A stretch of 64,000 bases of DNA from Marsupella aquatica (lineage: Eukaryota; Marchantiophyta), in NCBI GenBank assembly GCA_973895155.1, contig OZ316899.1, forward strand, positions 3,410,001 through 3,474,000, given 5' to 3'. Both the position numbers and the translations under genes were made by a program. Within the stretch, counting starts at the first letter, position 1, and every line of letters begins with the position of its first letter. Below the pieces are notes generated by a model. That model had not been told where the DNA came from and searched no databases. It saw nothing but the letters and a program-made list of their open reading frames with translations. Shown here one piece after another: positions 9,688-20,470 of the stretch.

Positions 9688-12600
9688 ATGGAACCCGGGC
9701 CGAGGCCGGAGGTAAGGACGCTGAGGGTGAAAACCCGATTAGGGTTAGGGCGCGTTAAGCGTCGGCGGCTAGGAAGGATCAACGGGAAGAAGGACCGGCA
9801 GAGGAGAGGGGTAAGGAGCGCTTGCAGGAGATGGTGGCTCATTTGCGAGCACGAACTAGGCAGACGACTACGGGAGGCCAACTACTGTCAGCTGCTTAGG
9901 CAAGCACTCGGGGAGAGAGTAGATACCGACGATCAACCTAAGGAGGGTATGAGCAACGTCAATCAAGCGGCACATTTCTGGGGATGCCTGTTCGAACGGG
10001 CAACTGAGTACATCAAGACTTACGAGGACGAGGAATCAGAAAGGGCAGCTCGAGAACGGCAGGAGCTCGCTCGATTGTGGGAGCTGCAGAAGACGGCTTT
10101 CTTAGGAGGCGAACTCATCAAGGACGAGTTCCTGTGGACGCCTACTTCCAATCAACTCGACGATCTTCTGTTTTGCAAAGACAGCGTCGTCGGCATCCGA
10201 GAGGCCATCAAGAACTACAACGACATACACTGGGAATTAAAGGGAAGCACGGAAAGGTGGACCCAGGCAACGGTGCTAGGAGAAACCTCCACGGCAGCAG
10301 AGATGAAGAGGAAGGGAGCCGTCAACGATGAAGCCACCCCGGCAAAAAGAACGAGGTCGGCGGCACCAAAGAAGCCAGCCGAGCAGCAGAGCAGGAGGCA
10401 GGGAGAAGCCGAAGAGGAGGAGGTCGATCCCATCAAGGCCATTCCAACCAGGGATGACACCTGGAAGGGCTGGGTGGCAACCCTACCGGTGGAGGTGCAA
10501 CTACATTTTGCACGGGAGGAGGATGCATGCTTCACGGCCATGCAGACCAAGAAGTACCAAGGCTTCATGGCCGGATCCGGCTTAGAGGCCTTTGTAAGAT
10601 TACCATGGCTGAAGCCGGAGGTACCGGAGTCAGACCTATTAGAATTCGTGGGGTCATGGGAACCCGAGACCAATTGCACGAGGATATATGGGAAGGATTT
10701 CTATCTTACTCCCAAGGTAATTGCCGAAGTGTTTGGCTTGCCGATAGGCAATAAGACCAAAGTTGATACCAGGAAGACCTTGCCTGACAAGGAGTTCCGG
10801 TCGTTCCCTGGGCCATCAACGAAGAATGGCTTCTTCCGGAACACCTGCACCAACCCGCACATAGGAGAGATGATCGACTTCTTGCGGGTGACCATGCATT
10901 GTAACTTGCCGAGGGCAGAGATCGGCAAGGCACAGGTCTATCTGGCAGAAAGGCCAGACCCAAGCCGGGACTACAACGGGTACCTCCTCAACCAATTGAA
11001 GAAGATCTTAAAGGAGGAGCAGCAGGTAATCGGCATGGGGAGCGTGTCGCGGCTTGGCTATCACATGCCGCTGTTGTGCCGGTATGCCAGAGGTCAGACT
11101 TTTGCCCCTGTACTTCCCCTGCAGGTAAGGGCACCCGAGGAAGCTCCAACGCCGAGGCCGTTGGCTGAGAAGCCTCAACCACCTGTTAGCCCTACGATCG
11201 AGCAGGTGTTTAGGCCCAGGAAGGAGGACTTGCCGATGCAGCAACCAGGCATGCAGAGTCTGCTGAAACTACTGGAGAAAGAAAAGAAATCGGCATCGGC
11301 AACAACAACGGCAACGGCAACAATGCAGGACACTACTACAGAGGTAGGCCTACACCGGCTCACAAGAGAAAACCCCTTTGCTGGAGACAAGGAGAGAATC
11401 AGGCCGGAATCCAAGCCAGGTGTTCGAATGTACGTGGGAACCTCAAGCTCCGAATCTGAGGCAGAATTGCCTGAAGCTCTTACCGACGAAGAGGAGAGGG
11501 AGAAGCCGGACGTCCAAGAGGTAGAGGAGGCAGTGGAGGACTGCAGCCATGATAATTCCGGCTATGGGTCGGACCATCACGTTCCAGGAGTAAGGACCTA
11601 TGGCCGGTTTGTCCCCACACTTCCAAGGGTAGTGCGAGGGGACCCCAACCAGCAGAGTAGCCCTGAGTCTCCCCCACCAGATGTTGCTCCCCCGAGCTTC
11701 GACGGCATAAAACAGACGGTGCAGGAATTTCAGGAGCGAATCAGGCAGGAAGAGGAGGCAGCCCTGGCTAAGGAAAAGGATTTACCAGGAGGAGATTGGC
11801 CGGAGGACATCAGGCGGCTAGCCAAAAAAGGAAGCAAACCTCTAGCCACGATTGAAGAGATCCGCAGGACGGCTTGGGAGCAGAGGCCGCGATGGGCGAT
11901 GCCGATCACTTCTACTTACTCCACCTACGCTAAGAATAGAGCCATGGAGTATGGTGAGATGTGTGGGGAACTTGCGCTCGGCATCTTTGGAGAGGAGTTG
12001 GAGGTAGGACCCTTTTTCCATAGGGAACAGTTGGAGAAGCACCAATTAGAAGAAGCGGTGGCTTTAGAGAGAAGCAAGAAGGACGAGGTCATTCGGCGGC
12101 TTAGGAGGATGGAAGCCGAGATTGAAGATCTAAGGGCGGCCAAGAAAGCCCAAGATGAACTGCAGATTAAACGACATGAGCTGAACATCATGTAGGGGCA
12201 GTTGGACACCGCGCAGGCTGATAATCAGAATATCAAGGATAAACTGACTCAGACGCAGGGAGAGTTGGCCGACACAATCAAAGAGAGGGAGAAGTGGAAG
12301 CAAGAGCTGAAGAATACAGAGGAGGCCCACATAACAGCCAACAGCCGGGCCATGGCGGAGACCCAAAGAAAGGAATGGGCGTTGAAAGGGGAGCTCGAGA
12401 AAATCCGCGGAGCCCTTGAGCAGAAGGAGGCCGAGTTAGGGAAATCCTATCAAGGGATTATGGCGCTGCAGCAGGAGCTTGCGTCCCTGACGGCCAGCTT
12501 CAAGGCCGACCTAAGGGAGAAGGACGAGATGCTCGAACAGACTTACGCCAAGATGAACCAGATGGAGTCTGTCATCATTGCAGAGCTCGACAAGGAGCTA

Positions 12601-13322
12601 AGAGCAACCCAGGTGGAGAGGACTACCTTGAAACAAGAACGGGAGGAAGCCCAGAAGGAACTAGAGGAGGCGCGCAAGGACCTGGATGAGACCCAGGAGG
12701 AGTTGGAGGAAATCACGAGGAAGATGGAGAACCTCCAGCGGCGGGCCGACAACCAAACGGAGCGGCTGAAGAAACAAGCCGCAGTATTTAAGTGCTTGTC
12801 TTCATCAGGCCCAACTCCAATTGGGGCAACCAAGTTACCAGGAGTGGTACTGGCCGAAGAAAAAGCCGCGCCAACTGCACCAGTGCCGGAAGTAAGTGGG
12901 AAGGGGAAGGGACCAGCTGCCGAACCAGAAAAGAAGAAAAAGCGAAAACCTTCAGGGTCAAGGAGTAATCCGACTCCACAAGCCGTGGTGACCAAAGAGG
13001 TAGAACCAGCACCATCCTCCGGCATGAATACAGCAATATATCCCAATATCATCACAGGTGGGGGTGGTGCGGCCCAAGCCGAACTACTCAGTAATGAGCC
13101 GGTATTCCAAATCCGCCTCTTGAGCAGGCCGGGGAGACCGTAGCCGAGGCTGAGGCTGTAACCGATTCCCGAGCCGATGTCGACGCCGATGGTGGACCCA
13201 GTCAGGCCGATGGAGAGTTGACTCAGTCAAGGGCAGGTAATCTGTCAGGGAATGAGCCTACGGCAGTGGCTGAGGAGGAAGCGTTGGGGGCGTCCATTAA
13301 GGATCCACCACCGGTGTCATGA
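9688..13322 (+). pseudogene. LTR1 copy of the LTR-encoded plant-transposon-domain/coiled-coil protein
   Basis: The ATG sits in a good plant start context (GCAACCATGGAA), 115 nt from the LTR start. The frame is open for 835 codons to TAG at 12193-12195, where all other copies read CAG (C-to-T). It continues in the same frame from 12202 to 13143, then is shifted by a one-base loss near 13096 (GAGCCGG against GAGGCCGG). The intact layout is as in LTR6: Arg-rich N-terminus, basic motif near residue 206, plant-transposon-like domain at about 255-470, coiled coil at about 780-1035, Lys-rich motif near 1080. The stop equivalent to other copies is TGA at 13320-13322. Confidence 0.85.
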
Positions 13323-13451
13323 CGGTGCAAGGGCGCCGTTCCTTTTAGGGAGGGCGGACGTGGAGGGAGGAGGCGTGAGTGGGCAGGGCGGGCACGGATC
13401 TCCACGTTTAGGATTAGGATCAGAACCAGGAGCGGCCCTGACACTTAGCTT

Positions 13452-13495
13452 AGTGGGATTGCGGTCCCACTGGTAGGAGCAACACTTGTGCTCCT
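13452..13495 (+). other. Two adjacent stem-loops downstream of the LTR gene
   Basis: AGTGGGA/TCCCACT (13452-13458 and 13465-13471, 6-nt loop) is followed 3 nt later by AGGAGCA/TGCTCCT (13475-13481 and 13489-13495, 7-nt loop). Both arms are kept in LTR2 and LTR4. In LTR3, LTR5 and LTR6 one C in the first stem is T, which still allows a G-U pair in RNA. The role is unknown; it could lie in R/U5 RNA or act in 3'-end formation. Confidence 0.6.
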
Positions 13496-13811
13496 GCCTT
13501 GCTGTACATAGGTAGATTCGGGCAAGTAGATTACTGTTAAGTAGATTAGGCTTACGATGCAAAGAATGGCGGATCCACTACCAGGATAAGTACCTGGGCA
13601 GCGGGGAGCTCAGGGCCTCTTCTTTAGCAAGTTTTTAGTTTGCACCAGCCGGGCTGGGATCAAGTAGTACGAGAAGCTCTCGGTTAGTCATACAGTGACC
13701 CTTGTGTATATTCATGTTTCCTCATGCCTAAGAGCTGAATAGAGTTGGCCTCACGGCTTAGTTCGCAGAACTTGTGTATGAGATGTACTGTTTGTATGGC
13801 AAGTGCATGGT

Positions 13812-13834
13812 ATGACTCAGTCAGAATGAGTCAT
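13812..13834 (+). promoter_or_regulatory. Paired TGACTCA/TGAGTCA sites (GCN4/AP-1-type bZIP motif) as an inverted repeat
   Basis: ATGACTCA, 7 nt, TGAGTCAT: perfect 8-bp arms, each holding a GCN4/AP-1-type core. It is conserved in LTR2, LTR3, LTR5 and LTR6 (57179-57201). LTR4 has lost one arm by A-to-G near 40940. It lies upstream of the likely genomic-RNA start, so an enhancer role is plausible but inferred. Confidence 0.5.
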
Positions 13835-14238
13835 TTTGCTATTTGTGTGTCGCATTAACTTGTGTGAAGAGTGCCCACATCAACCAGAAGGAAGGAAAGT
13901 AAGCAGGGGAGTGAGAGTTGGATGTGTCGAGCTGAGAGAGGTCTTAGCGGCTTAACCAAGCCTATTGGGGATCATTCCGGCGGCGGAATCCAAACATACC
14001 TAACAAGACGGAGGGGAAGATAGGGGAAGGCCTAGATTAGGCCGGCTACGTATCTCATGACCCGATGAAGGATCTATCCAGTATATGTGTGTAAAATGTT
14101 AATAGTAGTAGTAGAAGGTTAGCAGCGTCCCATGCCGCTAAGCCGCGGAAACGGCCTCGCCAAGCGCGAAACCCGCGGGAATCGGCTTGAGCTGGGGGGT
14201 TTCTTGGGTTTAGGGAGCCATGGGACGCACCACATTTT

Positions 14239-14259
14239 TGGCGCTAGATGGAGGGGGCA
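14239..14259 (+). other. Primer-binding site of A1
   Basis: TGGCGCTAGATGGAGGGGGC follows the LTR end after four Ts. The initial TGG pairs with a tRNA CCA end. The same site follows the B2 LTR at 63933 and precedes gag in int2 (30479) and int3 (46720), the last two with one G fewer. I do not assign the tRNA. Confidence 0.75.
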
Positions 14260-14303
14260 TTTCTTAAGCCGTGAGATATGAAGTTAGAATGGAAGCGTAG
14301 GTA

Positions 14304-17297
14304 ATGACTGACCTTACGCCGAGGGAAGAAAGAGTGATTCAACGGGAGAGAGCTCGACTGCAGCAGCTCGCCGGGTGGCATGATACACAGCGACTGAGAG
14401 GGGCAGAAAGAGCTGGTAGCTCCGAAACTGGAAGTGGCGTCGAAGAAGACATACCAGAAGAAGAGTTGGTAAGGAGAAGTGAGTCTCCAACCGACATGGG
14501 GGAACCAGAGGCACGGCCAGACGAGAGGCCAGGGACCAGATTGAGCCAGCGGTCGCGCATACATTACAAGGCATTTCATGGGAGAGGAGATGAGGATCCG
14601 GACGAATGGTTGGATGATTTCGAGGGAACCGCTGCAGCAAATGGAGAATCGGCCATCAAGATGCAGATTCTTCCCGGCCTGTTCAAGGGTGAGGCTAGGC
14701 CTTGGTACAGAGCATTAGATGTGGAAGATCAAGCCATCTGGGATATCTTCAAAACACTCTTTCTTAAGGAGTTTTGACCCATTGGAACTTCAGAACTAGC
14801 AGTGCTGAAGTTGGGACAACTTCGGTTCAAGGAGAACAAATCCTTCAGGAAGTTCTTGCAACGCTTTCAGAAACTGGTAAGACGTACAAAGACCAATGCA
14901 TCTGAAGGTATGCAACTTCAATGGTAGGTGAATGTTTTGCCACAGAAGATGAGTTTTGCAATTAGGAAGGAGAACCCGGAGACTTTAGCCGAAGCAATTA
15001 AGGATATTCAATTATACATTAATGCAGATATCACAAGCCGGAAGAAACAGCTTAAGTCTGAGAGTTCCTCATCAGAGGAGGGATCACCCCATAAGAAAAA
15101 AGATAAGAAGAAGAAACATTCTAAGAAGTCTAGAAGTGATAAGTCAAGCTTGGATAGTGGGAGTAGCAAGAGTGAGTCATCTTCTAGTTCTGAAGAAGAA
15201 AAAACTAGGAAAAGGAAGGGCAGAAGGAGAGGGAAGACGAAAGTCAAGCTGGAGGCTAAGCCACCAGATAACATCGTAGCCCTTACCGAGCAACTTAAGG
15301 CTATCATTGCAGAGGTAAAACCGAAGAAGAAGGTAGTACAGGAGGATAGCTCTGTATGGTGTGCCTTATGTTATAAAACCGGACACCATAAAGATGCGTG
15401 TCCTAAGCTTAATACTAATCATGTTCGGCATGTGGCCGAGATCAGACCATGTCAGGGAGAAGTAGAGTACTTTTTAGGAGATGCCGCTGATAGTGTTTTC
15501 GGCATCAGTGAGACTGGAGCACGAGACCTATCCAACCGACCTGCATCTCTATGGTCAGGGTTAAGGAACAATCCAGGAGAGATGTATCCTCGGATTATTC
15601 AGAACCCGTCAGTACCTCCTAGGCCGAATGTGCAAAGATTTGCGGCGTGCTATAATTGTGGTCAACCTGGCCATTTTGCTAGAGAATGCCCGAATGCACG
15701 CAAACAGGGTGATGGACAACCAGCTCAGCTATGTATGGGATGCCGACAGGAAGGTCATATGCTAGGGCAATGTCCTACTTGGTTGGCAGGCCTGGCCGCA
15801 AATCATAAGCTTTTGCCGATCAAGATCTTACCGCCAGGTACTACCCCCGGAGGAGTTCAAATCAACCACATCGAACTAGGATGGCAAGAGGATGCCGAGG
15901 CAGAGTTCGTACCATCTGATGATGAGGCCGAAGCCCTATCAACCTTCTCAGAGGAGGATTTAGATCATGATTGCTACCGGGTCTCTACTCGATCTACCAG
16001 AAGGAAGGAAAGGTGGGATGGGCTGGCCAAAAATAAAGGGAAGGTTACGGAGGAAAAGATCGACTCTTCGTCAACATCAACAGAAGGAGAAGGGAGGGCT
16101 CCGGCAATACAGGTAAGCCATGAGCCCACCAGTGAAACCAATCCTTCACAAGATAGCGACTTCAATCGAGATCATCCTAAGTTGTTCTACCCCTCTGTTA
16201 CGGCTAGTGTTAAGGAACAACTAAGAGAATTAGAAACCCTGGAGAATACCGAAGCCATTGCCAAGGATGTAAAACGAGCAAAAGCATTGTTTGCTTCGAA
16301 AGACCCAACAGCTGTGGAGACTAGCATGGCAAAACTGGCCGAATCCAAGACGGAAACACCACCAGAGGAGAAGCCGATTGTTCCCTATGACCTGGCTAAA
16401 GATGTACTAGAATCTAGAGTCTCGGCAACAGTAGGTCAACTATTGAAAAATAGCCCGTACTTCCGGAAGCAATTAAGGAAGGCTATTCTCGGCAAGCCGA
16501 GGTTACCCAAGGTAGCAACCAGATCCGACGTACTAATGATAGAAGAAGATCAAGGAGCCCCAGCATTACCATTAATGATTCAAGGAGAATTATTACTACG
16601 GGTACCCATCGATGGAGGATCAGGGGTATGTATTATGATTGATTCAACAGCAAAAGGGTGGGGTCTAACACCGGAGATGACTGGAAGAGTGTTGAACATG
16701 GCCAATGGATATCAGGTCATTCCCACGGGAGTGTTAACCGGCATCAAGACAGAGATAGGAGGTATCTTCTTTAGCATTAACTATGTAGTAATGAAGCCGG
16801 TAAATCCTACGTCATTCCGGCTATTGATTGGTAGGCCATGGCTGTACCTAGCCGAGGTAATAGAAGATTGGGGTAAAAAACAGTTCACTTTCGGGACCCC
16901 CTCTATCACGGTATCCTGGGACACTAAGGATGACCGTAGGAAAAGCATAAGGGAAGTAGATGGGTACGACAGTGGACTGGAGTCAGCCGATGAAGTACGT
17001 TGGTTAGAATGCCTCACTAACCTAACCGAAGAAGGTGTCTTTGGACCAGAGGTACCCCCCAGCGGATTATGGCAAGAACCAATGGAAGGTGACTTGGAAG
17101 AAGAAGACGAAGAGGTCGAGGACTGCTTTACAATAGAATCCACCTTTTTAGCTGCAATTCCGGAGGAAGTAAAGGATGTAGACCAATTGGATGAAACGGC
17201 TAAGTGGGGAGCAGTAGCAGGGACAGTGGATTTTCTGCAGGCGTTGTGGCAGAGCCGGCAGGGTTCACAACGCCATCGATCATCGGCAAGGAATTAA
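14304..17297 (+). pseudogene. gag-pro: gag-protease of A1 (int1), two in-frame stops
   Basis: It is homologous over its full length to the open 997-aa frame of int2 and int3. TGA at 14775-14777 replaces CGA (C-to-T), and TAG at 14925-14927 replaces TTG. The rest, 14928-17297, is open. Visible parts are a gag capsid-like region (WYRALDVEDQAIWDIFKTLF), a Ser/Lys-rich tract, three CCHC knuckles starting CALCYKTG, CYNCGQPG and CMGCRQEG, and the protease motif IDGGSG. The product would package element RNA and process the polyprotein, but this copy cannot make full Gag without readthrough. Confidence 0.88.
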
Positions 17298-20200
17298 ATA
17301 CCAAGGGATCGGCATACAAGCCGATTACGAGGGCAGAACAAATTGAGGCCCTATTAGAAGCCGAGAGAGCACAACGGCCTAACTCTCAGGAGCAAGAGGT
17401 GGATGAGATGGACAGACACGATCCAGAGCCAAGGCAGGAAGGGGAGCCAACCACCAATTCAAAACCGAATAGACCGGCAAGGGGACAATCTATGGACACC
17501 AAGAAAGGGACCGACTCGGCTAGTCGAGCCGAGATTCCAGTTTATGGAGGCATGAGATTAGAGAGACTGGAAGCCGAACTGGACCCGAATTTGAAGAAGC
17601 AGATTAATATGATCCAAGCACGGCAATATCGGAAGCTCGACTTAGGAGAGGGAAGAGAACTGAACTTAGGGAGAAACCTAGCAGCTGAGCTCGAGAAAGA
17701 GATCAGTGACTTATTGATTGAATTTCAGGATGTGTTTGCATGGAGTCACCAAGATCTAAAGGGAGTAGATCCAACACTAGGGGAACATCGAATTGATCTC
17801 ATGTTAGGAGCCAAATCATTTCGATAACCAATTCGAAGGATGAACCCGAAGTATTCCCTGCTGGTCAAAACAGAAATCGACAAACTAGTGGAAGCTGGAT
17901 TCATCACTCCAGTCCTGCATTCAGACTGGGTGTCTCCAATTGTGATAGTTCCCAAGAAAGCTGGACCCGATGGTAAACCCAAGATCCGGGTTTGTCAGGA
18001 TTACAGGAAGCTGAATGAAGCAACATTAAAAGACCATTTTCCTTTACCGTTTACTGATATGGTACTAGACATGGTAGCCAGTCATGAACTATATTCATTC
18101 ATGGATGGATACTCTGGTTATAACCAAATCAGGATTCGGCAGGAAGACCAAATCAAGACGGCCTTCATCACGGAATGGGGAATCTATGTCTTCAATCGTA
18201 TGCCGTTTGGACTCTGCAACGCACCAGCTATGTTTCAACGATTAATGGTGAACATTTTTCATGATTACTTGAGAAAGTTCATGGAAATCTTCATTGATGA
18301 CTTTGCAGTATTCGGGAAGGCATCGAAACATGCTAAATACCTCAGGAAAACCTTCATGAGATGTAGAGAGGTGGGTCTCAAGTTACACCCAGATAAATGT
18401 TTCTTTGCAGTAACCGAGGGGGTGCTACTAGGTCACAAGGTATCAAGGAAGGGCATTGAGATTGACAAAGGTAAGCTAGCAGTATGGCTAGATATCATGC
18501 AACCTAAGAACATAAAGGATGTAAGATCCTTCTTGGGATGCATTGGTTACTATCGCCGGTTCATCAAGGATTTTGCCAAGCTAGCTTTACCATTAACCAA
18601 CATGCTCAAGGCAGGAGCAGACTTCGAACCCACACCCGAACAAGTCACAGCGGTGGTAGAATTGAAGCAGATGTTAGTAGAGGCCCCAGTCATGATAGCA
18701 CCGGACTGGAACAAAGATTTTCATGTTTTTGTAGATGTCTCGGGCTTCTGTATCGGCTCAGTACTAAGTCAGTTGGATGGAAAAGGAAGGGACCATCCCA
18801 TATACTTCGCAAGCCGTCAGCTTGCCGATGCCGAACGGAACTACTCCACCACAGAGAGAGAAGCATTAGGAGTCATTTATTCTTGTAAAAAGTTTAGGCA
18901 TTATTTACTAGGGTACAAGGTAATCTTTCATACCGATCATGAAAGTTTGAAGTACCTAGTCAATAAGCCGGACCTTACAGGCAGAGTAGCAAGATGGATT
19001 TTGCTATTACAGGAGTTTGACTATGAGCTGAGAATCAAGCCGGGAAAGTTACATGCCAATGCCGACTTCTTTTCAAGGATCACAGGTAAACCAGCCACGG
19101 ATTGCATCGATGATCGATTCCTCGACGAGGAGCTATTCATTGTGGAAATAGCTGGTACATGGTACCCTGAAATTTTACAATTTCTCAGCACTTCCAGATT
19201 ACAGCCAGGATTAAGCCGAGAGCAAGCCGTAGTCTTTGTGCGGAAGGTCAGACAGTATCAGTGCATTAAAGGCATACTGCACAAGCATGGAATCAACGGC
19301 ACGATTCAAAGATGTTTGGAAAAGAGAGAGGTAAAACGAGTCCTACGGGCCATGCATGGAGAGGAGGTCGGAGGACATTTTGCCCCAGTAACCACGTCTA
19401 AGAAGATATTAAATGCCGGTTACTGGTGGCCCACCTTGCACAAAGATGTCTATCAGTTTATCAAACAATGCGATCCTTGTCAACGAGCGGGAGGACCAAG
19501 GGCGTCCACCAGGCATCCACTGCACCCTATTCTACCTCTGGCACCATTCGAGAAGTGGGGTATTGATTACATTGGACCTCTGAAACCACTGACCCACCCT
19601 CGACGGAACAAGTACATAATCCTGGCTACGGATTATGCAACTAAATGGGTAGAGGCCAGACCAACAACGAAGGATGATGCAATTACTACGGCTAGATTCA
19701 TGTATGAGCAGATCTTCACCAGGTATGGAGCACCCCTAGAATTAGTTAGTGATAGAGGAACCCATTTTTTGAATGATATAATTAGTCGTTTAAATGAGCA
19801 GTATTTAGTTAAACATAGGCCTACTACTCCCTACCATCCAAAGGCAAACGGGTTGACAGAACGAGCAAACGGAATTATAGGAAAGATATTGAACAAAACA
19901 GTAGCTCAGAACAAACTTGATTGGGATGATAAATTGTTTGCTGCTGTTTTTGCTTACAATCTTGCCTATAAATCCACTACCGGTCATACACCCTTCTTCT
20001 TAACCTTTGGACAAGAAGCCCTGGTACCCATGCAACTTGAGATACCGACATTTCAAGTTACAATTGAGGAAAGAGCCTCAGCGGAGGAGAGCCTAAAGGA
20101 GCGAGAATATAGGTTAGAAGCTTTAGAGGAAGCGAGAATGATTTCAGCCGAGAGAGTAGAATATAGACAGAATATCATGAAGCAGCAGTATGATAAAAAG

Positions 20201-20470
20201 TTGAAAGTAGTTAGTATTCATACCGGTGATCTTGTGCTACTTTATGACAGTAGGTATAGTAGGTTTCCAGGAAAGCTTTACACTCGCTGGTTAGGACCCT
20301 TTAGAGTAACCATGATGTTCCCCAATGGCTCCGTACAATTGGCCGACATTACGGGAGAGGTATATCCAGTTCGCATCCATTATGACCGCCTCAAGAAATA
20401 CTATATGGACGAAGATGAAGTTGTTCGCGAGGACGCTTCACAATTAAGTGGGGAGCTATGTGATGCCTAG
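17204..20470 (+). pseudogene. pol: pol (RT-RNaseH-integrase) of A1 (int1), one in-frame stop
   Basis: The frame is -1 relative to gag and overlaps its end by 94 nt. TAA at 17825-17827 replaces CAA (C-to-T). From 17840 it is open for 876 codons: RT with FMDGYSGYNQ and FIDDFAVFG, RNase H with TEREAL, TDHESL and the HANADFFSR end, integrase with an HHCC finger (CDPCQR) and D,D-35-E (GIDYIGP, SDRGTHF, GLTERANG), then a GPY/F-like motif. The stop TAG is at nucleotides 10-12 of LTR2, so the last residues (CDA) are coded by the LTR. Confidence 0.9.
20444..20458 (+). other. Polypurine tract of A1, inside the pol reading frame
   Basis: AAGTGGGGAGCTA lies directly before TGTGATG of LTR2. It is purine-rich with a G run, as expected for plus-strand priming, and codes the C-terminal Leu-Ser-Gly-Glu-Leu of pol. 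The same sequence precedes LTR4 and LTR6. Confidence 0.65.

Larger units (their letters stand above)
9573..14234 (+). repeat. LTR1 (5' LTR of A1)
   Basis: It begins TGTGATGCCTAG and ends GGGACGCACCACA, with TG...CA ends and imperfect inverted termini TGTGATGC/TGTGGTGC. About 78% of its 4662 bp is the internal gene (9688-13322). The remaining 0.9 kb (13323-14234) is non-coding. It holds two stem-loops, a paired bZIP-type site, a TATA-like TATATGTGTGTAAAA near 14080 and a TAG trinucleotide run near 14100. Confidence 0.92.

Noticed and set aside
9732-9750. TTAGGGTTAGGG-like sequence in the first codons of the LTR gene
   Set aside because: Only two units, not the TTTAGGG type found at 29465, and fully explained as code for Arg-Leu-Gly-Leu-Gly.
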